A stretch of 64,000 bases of DNA from QHXW01 sp035297145. GTDB lineage: Bacteria; Acidobacteriota; Terriglobia; Bryobacterales; Bryobacteraceae. Each line of letters starts with the position of its first letter. Position 1 is the stretch's first letter. Below the pieces are notes generated by a model. It did no database searches. It was not told the DNA's origin and was given only the letters and a program-made list of their open reading frames with translations. A program made the position numbers and the translations under genes. The stretch is taken from positions 245,851 to 309,850 of the forward strand of contig DATGZN010000063.1 in assembly GCA_035297145.1 (NCBI GenBank), written 5' to 3'. Of this stretch, positions 60,505-64,000 are shown in pieces.

Positions 60505-60990
60505 CTAGTGCTCAGGCTTTTGCTTGGCAAGAGTTCGAATGTCCAGACAGGCATCGGCATCTGACGACGTATTAAAAGAGAACAGCAATTCTCCGGTGAC
60601 TGGATGAGTCTTCGTGGCACTCTTGAACGGGGTAAATGCCCATCGTTTGGCAGCTCGTTCGGCCGCGGCGCGCAAGAGCGGGTGACCTTTTTGGGAGCGG
60701 GCACACAGTACCCTTCCATCAGAAGACACAATAATCTCAACGGGAATACAAGCTTGAGCCCGGAGTGACGACGGGACGTGAGCTTCCACCCTGCGAATTG
60801 CTTGTGCTTCGAGCTCAGGAGTGCTCAAGTGCGCTAATTCGGAGAACTTGCTACTCCACGTCGCTGGATCTTCGGCACAGGCACCGACATCGAACTCTTG
60901 CCGTTGTCGAGGAGCACCCGAACTACTTTGACTGATGAGCAATATTATCGAGAGCTGGAAGCTCTTCCACCGGCTAGCCCTCATCACCAA
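60505..60990 (-). CDS. TonB C-terminal-domain protein
   Basis: A 161-residue protein with a signal-like N-terminus (SFQLSIILLISQSSSGAP) and a TonB_C domain: RAQACIPVEIIVSSDGRVLC, then LLRAAAERAAKRWAFTPFKS. Unlike a true TonB it lacks a Pro-rich spacer and anchoring helix, so it is the free form often seen in Acidobacteria. Four Cys suggest disulfides and a periplasmic place. It starts 8 bp after the metallopeptidase-like gene. Confidence 0.8.
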   Translation of the reverse strand: MVMRASRWKSFQLSIILLISQSSSGAPRQRQEFDVGACAEDPATWSSKFSELAHLSTPELEAQAIRRVEAHVPSSLRAQACIPVEIIVSSDGRVLCARSQKGHPLLRAAAERAAKRWAFTPFKSATKTHPVTGELLFSFNTSSDADACLDIRTLAKQKPEH

Positions 60991-60998
60991 CCCTCGTA

Positions 60999-61751
60999 TT
61001 ACCTTACCTGTGCGCTTAGTCTTGCCTCGGCCTCGGCATTCAGAATTGCTCTCGTGTGGCCGGCGCCGAACCGCACATGTGCTAGTTCGTGGTACAGGGT
61101 AGCAGCGATCTCGGAATCGGACTGATCAGCAGCCACGTAGATCTCGAAACGATTGTGTGGTGAGTAAAGCGTGTCGGGCACCAGCGGCTCTCTCATCGGA
61201 AACAACGTCTGACCAAACACACCGTCTGGCACAGCTCTAACGTAGTTGTCAGAACCAAATTCCTTCGCGAACTCGACGATCTCAATCGATCCTCGCCGCT
61301 CCACACTGACAACACTGGAGAACGGCGATCCGGGGTTCAACACTGATATCATAACAGCCTCGGGCGTCCTTGCTGCGATCTCGGCCAGCAACTGGAGATT
61401 CCGTGAGGTCAGGGGGCCTCCCAGATCGATCTCAGCACCGACACCGGACACGCCGTTGATTGTGCTGACGCGCCAACGTTCGGATCGTGGAAGGCCGAGG
61501 CCAAGGCACCGTACGGTCTTGCCGGTCAGTCTGAAAGGACTGCCGATCGCAACAACATATCGAGGCCGATCTCCACAAGCGGCGGACAGTGCCGCGAAAG
61601 CTGCCACCAAGACGAATCGACGCCAATTCGGCCCCTCAAGTCGATGGCTCTTGCTCCGGGCGCCTGCCGTAACTCCCACCGCTTTGCCATTGCCCGCCAT
61701 AGGCCGTTGCCCATGACGAGGATCGGCGCCCACATGAAGCCTGCTGGTCAT
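60999..61751 (-). CDS. HExxH-motif lipoprotein, metallopeptidase-like
   Basis: A protein of up to 250 residues. The N-terminal part before RRFVLVAAFAALSAACGDRP looks untranslated, since that stretch is a lipoprotein signal (LSAAC lipobox); the true start may be at 61700 or later. The C-terminal part holds SEIAATLYHELAHVRFGAGH with HELAH zinc site and a possible Glu ligand in ILNAEAEARLSAQ. The middle is unrecognised. It is followed 8 bp later by the TonB-domain gene, so the pair probably works together at the envelope. Confidence 0.65.
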   Translation of the reverse strand: MTSRLHVGADPRHGQRPMAGNGKAVGVTAGARSKSHRLEGPNWRRFVLVAAFAALSAACGDRPRYVVAIGSPFRLTGKTVRCLGLGLPRSERWRVSTINGVSGVGAEIDLGGPLTSRNLQLLAEIAARTPEAVMISVLNPGSPFSSVVSVERRGSIEIVEFAKEFGSDNYVRAVPDGVFGQTLFPMREPLVPDTLYSPHNRFEIYVAADQSDSEIAATLYHELAHVRFGAGHTRAILNAEAEARLSAQVR

Positions 61752-62213
61752 GTTGGCCCCTCAAACTGTTAGCTGAGAGGCAACGCCTCTCGAACCGATT
61801 CATTGCGGGCCTAGCCCGCCAAGCCCTACACGGTTGGCGAATCCATCTCGGGTTCGCGTTCAAATAATGCGAAAAGCCGGACCAGTGCTGGAAACACTCC
61901 AGCGCCGGTGGAGATCCGAATCTCGCACATTCCCATCAACACTGAATAACAGATTTATGTTAGGGCTTGATGAAGGACAAACTGATTCTGACAAAGGCCG
62001 CCCGTATCTCCACACAGGCGGCCTTCACATCGGTTCGAGAGTCCCACACAGGTTGTGAAACTCAAAGCAAGCGTACTTCGAACTTGAGTTAGTTGTCAAG
62101 GAAAACAGAAACTCTTGTTGAGACAAAACTTTGGGAGAAAGGAAACCACTGTTCTAGAGTTCGGCTTCGATACAAATGCCAAGAAATGTTTTTGACCAGT
62201 TCCAGCGATCAAC
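61752..62213. other. Intergenic region with two inverted repeats
   Basis: About 460 bp without a credible gene. GCGGGC/GCCCGC at 61805-61819 (3-nt loop) and AAGGCCGCC/GGCGGCCTT at 61994-62025 (14-nt loop) could be terminators or recombination scars. No T-run follows either. Confidence 0.4.
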
Positions 62214-62741
62214 TCAAGATTTTTCAATCGCGTTAGGCTGACTCGCACTGCTATTGTCAGATTCGCGAATCGGAGGCTTACGCAGAGTAATGAGTCGTTC
62301 AACGAAGTTAACGAATTGGATCTGCTCAGAGGGTTCCAACACGCCCAACGCCTCTTTCACCGTTTCTTTGGCGACCTGACGCATGCGGCTGACGTAATCG
62401 ACCCCCTGCGGGGTGAGGTGTACATGGTCATTCCGGCCTGCGATGAAGATAAGTCCCTTATTCATCAGAATTCTTTTGGCTTTTGCCACCTCAGACCGCG
62501 CGTTCTCGCGCTTCATCGCAAACCAGTCCGCTAGCCGGTCACAGATCTCGCCATACAAACGGAAAGGTCCCTGCTCATCCTCAGCCGTGGAGCTGGCGAT
62601 CACCCACAGCACTACACCTGTTTTCTTTGAGAAACCTGGAGTGCAACGTTCGAGTGTTTGATTGACCGCGTAGTAGAGGTCCGGAAGCAGATCGATCATT
62701 CGACCAATATTGTCGGATTCCCCGAAACTGGAATCTGCCAA
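62214..62741 (-). CDS. Winged-helix (MarR-like) regulator
   Basis: A 175-residue protein with a MarR-type layout: dimerisation helix DLLPDLYYAVNQTLERCTPG, winged HTH in FAMKRENARSEVAKAKRILM followed by NKGLIFIAGRNDHVHLTPQG, and C-terminal helices. The KRENARSEVAKAKRILMNKG region fits the recognition helix. It may control the small genes of this region. No operator was identified. Confidence 0.65.
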   Translation of the reverse strand: MADSSFGESDNIGRMIDLLPDLYYAVNQTLERCTPGFSKKTGVVLWVIASSTAEDEQGPFRLYGEICDRLADWFAMKRENARSEVAKAKRILMNKGLIFIAGRNDHVHLTPQGVDYVSRMRQVAKETVKEALGVLEPSEQIQFVNFVERLITLRKPPIRESDNSSASQPNAIEKS

Positions 62742-63377
62742 GGTTCACCTCCGCGCGAAGAGTTACTATGTTGCGCAGTATTGCACCAGGACCATGATTC
62801 GTCAAGATCCATAGTGATGCCAATTGTTAAAAATTGCAGTTCGGAACGGTTTGGCTAGCAAAGTCGCCCATTCAACCCCAAAGACCAGGAAGGGGAAGAG
62901 GTCCACTAGTAGCTTCATCGCCGGACCGGTCTGGAGCCGTCACTATGGAATCTACCCTCATTGAGACCGGATGTTGCTCAAACTGTGGATCTTCTGAAGT
63001 GGCCATTCAAGCAGATCCAGCTTCCGGACCACAGGGGGTCGGCCGATCCAAAGACTGAGGAGGCCGGGAAGGCGAAGCGCAGGCGGCTCGAATCGCACGG
63101 CGGGTTGGCAGAGCCCGAAATCGCAAAGGTGATACGCCCCTACGGCGAGCCATAAATTGCCGCCGGAGCAACGTCTCTCAGTTGTTGGGGGAGAGGGGAG
63201 CGACTGGTCGCGTAGGGTAGAGCTTTCGGCGCGGTCAGTTGTCGTATTACGGCGCATTTGGAAGTTGGTGGTAGGCCAAGTTGACCGGAAACGGCCAAGC
63301 CGGACACTGAACCTCATCGCGCCGTCCAAGCTTGCCGGTTCGCACGTTCGCTGCTGGACCACATCGCGATGGCATAG
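62742..63377. other. Intergenic region, nothing recognised
   Basis: About 640 bp with scattered short frames on both strands but none with clear protein character or a conserved motif. It is probably decayed accessory DNA. Confidence 0.4.
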
Positions 63378-63506
63378 AAGGCGCGAAACTGGGCATACGA
63401 GCTGAAGCTGGACGGCTACCGCGCGTTGGCCATCAAGACGGACGGCACCGTGCATCTCCGGTCGCGGAACAATTTAGTCGACTACCGTACCCGCTGCGAG
63501 TGGTGA
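63378..63506 (+). pseudogene. Fragment of an ATP-dependent DNA ligase
   Basis: The frame from 63378 reads KARNWAYELKLDGYRALAIK, then TDGTVHLRSRNNLVDYRTRC and EW before a stop. The KLDGYR motif is the adenylation motif I of ATP-dependent DNA ligases (LigD/LigC type) with the lysine that carries AMP. A stop codon lies just upstream at 63375, and the rest of the ligase is absent. Confidence 0.6.
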
Positions 63507-63533
63507 TAGAGTCAATCGCAACGGGAGAGACCC

Positions 63534-64000
63534 ATGAACCCTTCAAAGCTGATTTTAGCCATAGGGCTTGTGGCGCCCTTGGGCATGGCCCAGAGCAAGT
63601 ACGTGAATGATGTGCTGGCGCTCAATCCGCTGGGTTACTGGCGGTTGGACGGCAACGCCAATGACGCAACCGGCCAAGGCAACAATGGCACGCTCACAAA
63701 CGGCGTGACCTTCACCGGTCCAGGCGGTGGACCACCGATTGGAGATCCCACTGAACGGGCTGCTGTGTTCAACATCGCCCAGGATCAGTACATCAGCATG
63801 CCAACGACGGCCTCAAATCAACTCTTTGCTCTGGATTGGTATCACCCATTGACCATGACGATCTGGGCGAAGACCGGCTACACCACCAACAACATGATCT
63901 TATTCGCCAAAGAAGCAAACAGCGGCAACTACAGCGGACCGTATCTCGCCATCGACAACGGCCCTGGTGGAGTGGCTCCCCAAGGGTCTGGGCGTTTGGC
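63534..64000 (+). CDS. LamG/concanavalin-like secreted protein (right edge cut)
   Basis: The frame starts at ATG 63534 (GGGAGAG 8 bp upstream) and is open to the window end, 155 residues. It has a signal peptide (LILAIGLVAPLGMAQS) and the LamG opening VLALNPLGYWRLDGNANDAT, then NIAQDQYISMPTT and LTMTIWAKTGYTTNNMILFA. The fold binds carbohydrate; longer relatives have many such domains. Its role and length are cut off. Confidence 0.8.
   Translation, partial: MNPSKLILAIGLVAPLGMAQSKYVNDVLALNPLGYWRLDGNANDATGQGNNGTLTNGVTFTGPGGGPPIGDPTERAAVFNIAQDQYISMPTTASNQLFALDWYHPLTMTIWAKTGYTTNNMILFAKEANSGNYSGPYLAIDNGPGGVAPQGSGRL

Overview
The window most resembles the chromosome of a soil Acidobacteriota bacterium, probably a Bryobacterales/Solibacter-like lineage. 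The evidence is the gene types and not any marker sequence: a MacB-like orphan permease of the acidobacterial ADOP type, an Oar-like outer-membrane receptor with a carboxypeptidase-regulatory domain, a DUF1501 plus DUF1549/DUF1553 cytochrome pair, a PEP-CTERM protein, DUF1015, DUF2203 and DUF1684 proteins, and high GC. No intact rRNA, tRNA or CRISPR array was seen.

From 1 to about 34 kb the window is mostly ordinary chromosome. It holds the end of a glutamine-synthetase-family gene followed by purU, a lipoprotein phosphodiesterase, a PEP-CTERM protein, an AbrB-type antitoxin beside a decayed RelE-like toxin, and a sugar cassette (SSS symporter, small membrane protein, galactokinase). A Flp pilin, a DUF1015 protein, the large ADOP permease, aconitase and arginyl-tRNA synthetase follow. 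Then come a DUF3108/SGNH pair, purQ-purL-purF, a Mn-type superoxide dismutase, dciA-gatC-gatA, maf, an APC permease, YjbQ and an S1/P1 nuclease. An aldo/keto-reductase-fold protein lacking the usual catalytic residues and an orphan ribbon-helix-helix protein close this part.

From 34 to 49 kb there is a secreted or periplasmic block. It has a gluconate-dehydrogenase-type subunit with a GMC flavoenzyme, a regulatory cassette (ECF sigma, zinc-finger anti-sigma, Oar-like receptor on the minus strand, with a beta-barrel protein divergent), a GT87 membrane glycosyltransferase, and the DUF1501/DUF1553 pair. After the GT87 gene lies a 240-bp scar that joins the receptor 3' end to the barrel-gene 3' end. 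This is what an internally deleted second copy of the whole cassette would leave.

At 49.12 kb a 49-nt 3' fragment of a tRNA-Met gene marks a likely attachment site. Everything to its right looks like an accessory island: lower coding density, short unknown genes, several hairpins, tRNA/tmRNA-like and transposase-like scraps, a DNA-ligase remnant, and genes for a Ser/Thr kinase, an acyltransferase, TPR proteins, an aspartic-protease pair and a TonB-domain/metallopeptidase pair. The window ends inside a LamG-type secreted protein.

All calls rest on reading motifs by eye; no database search was run.
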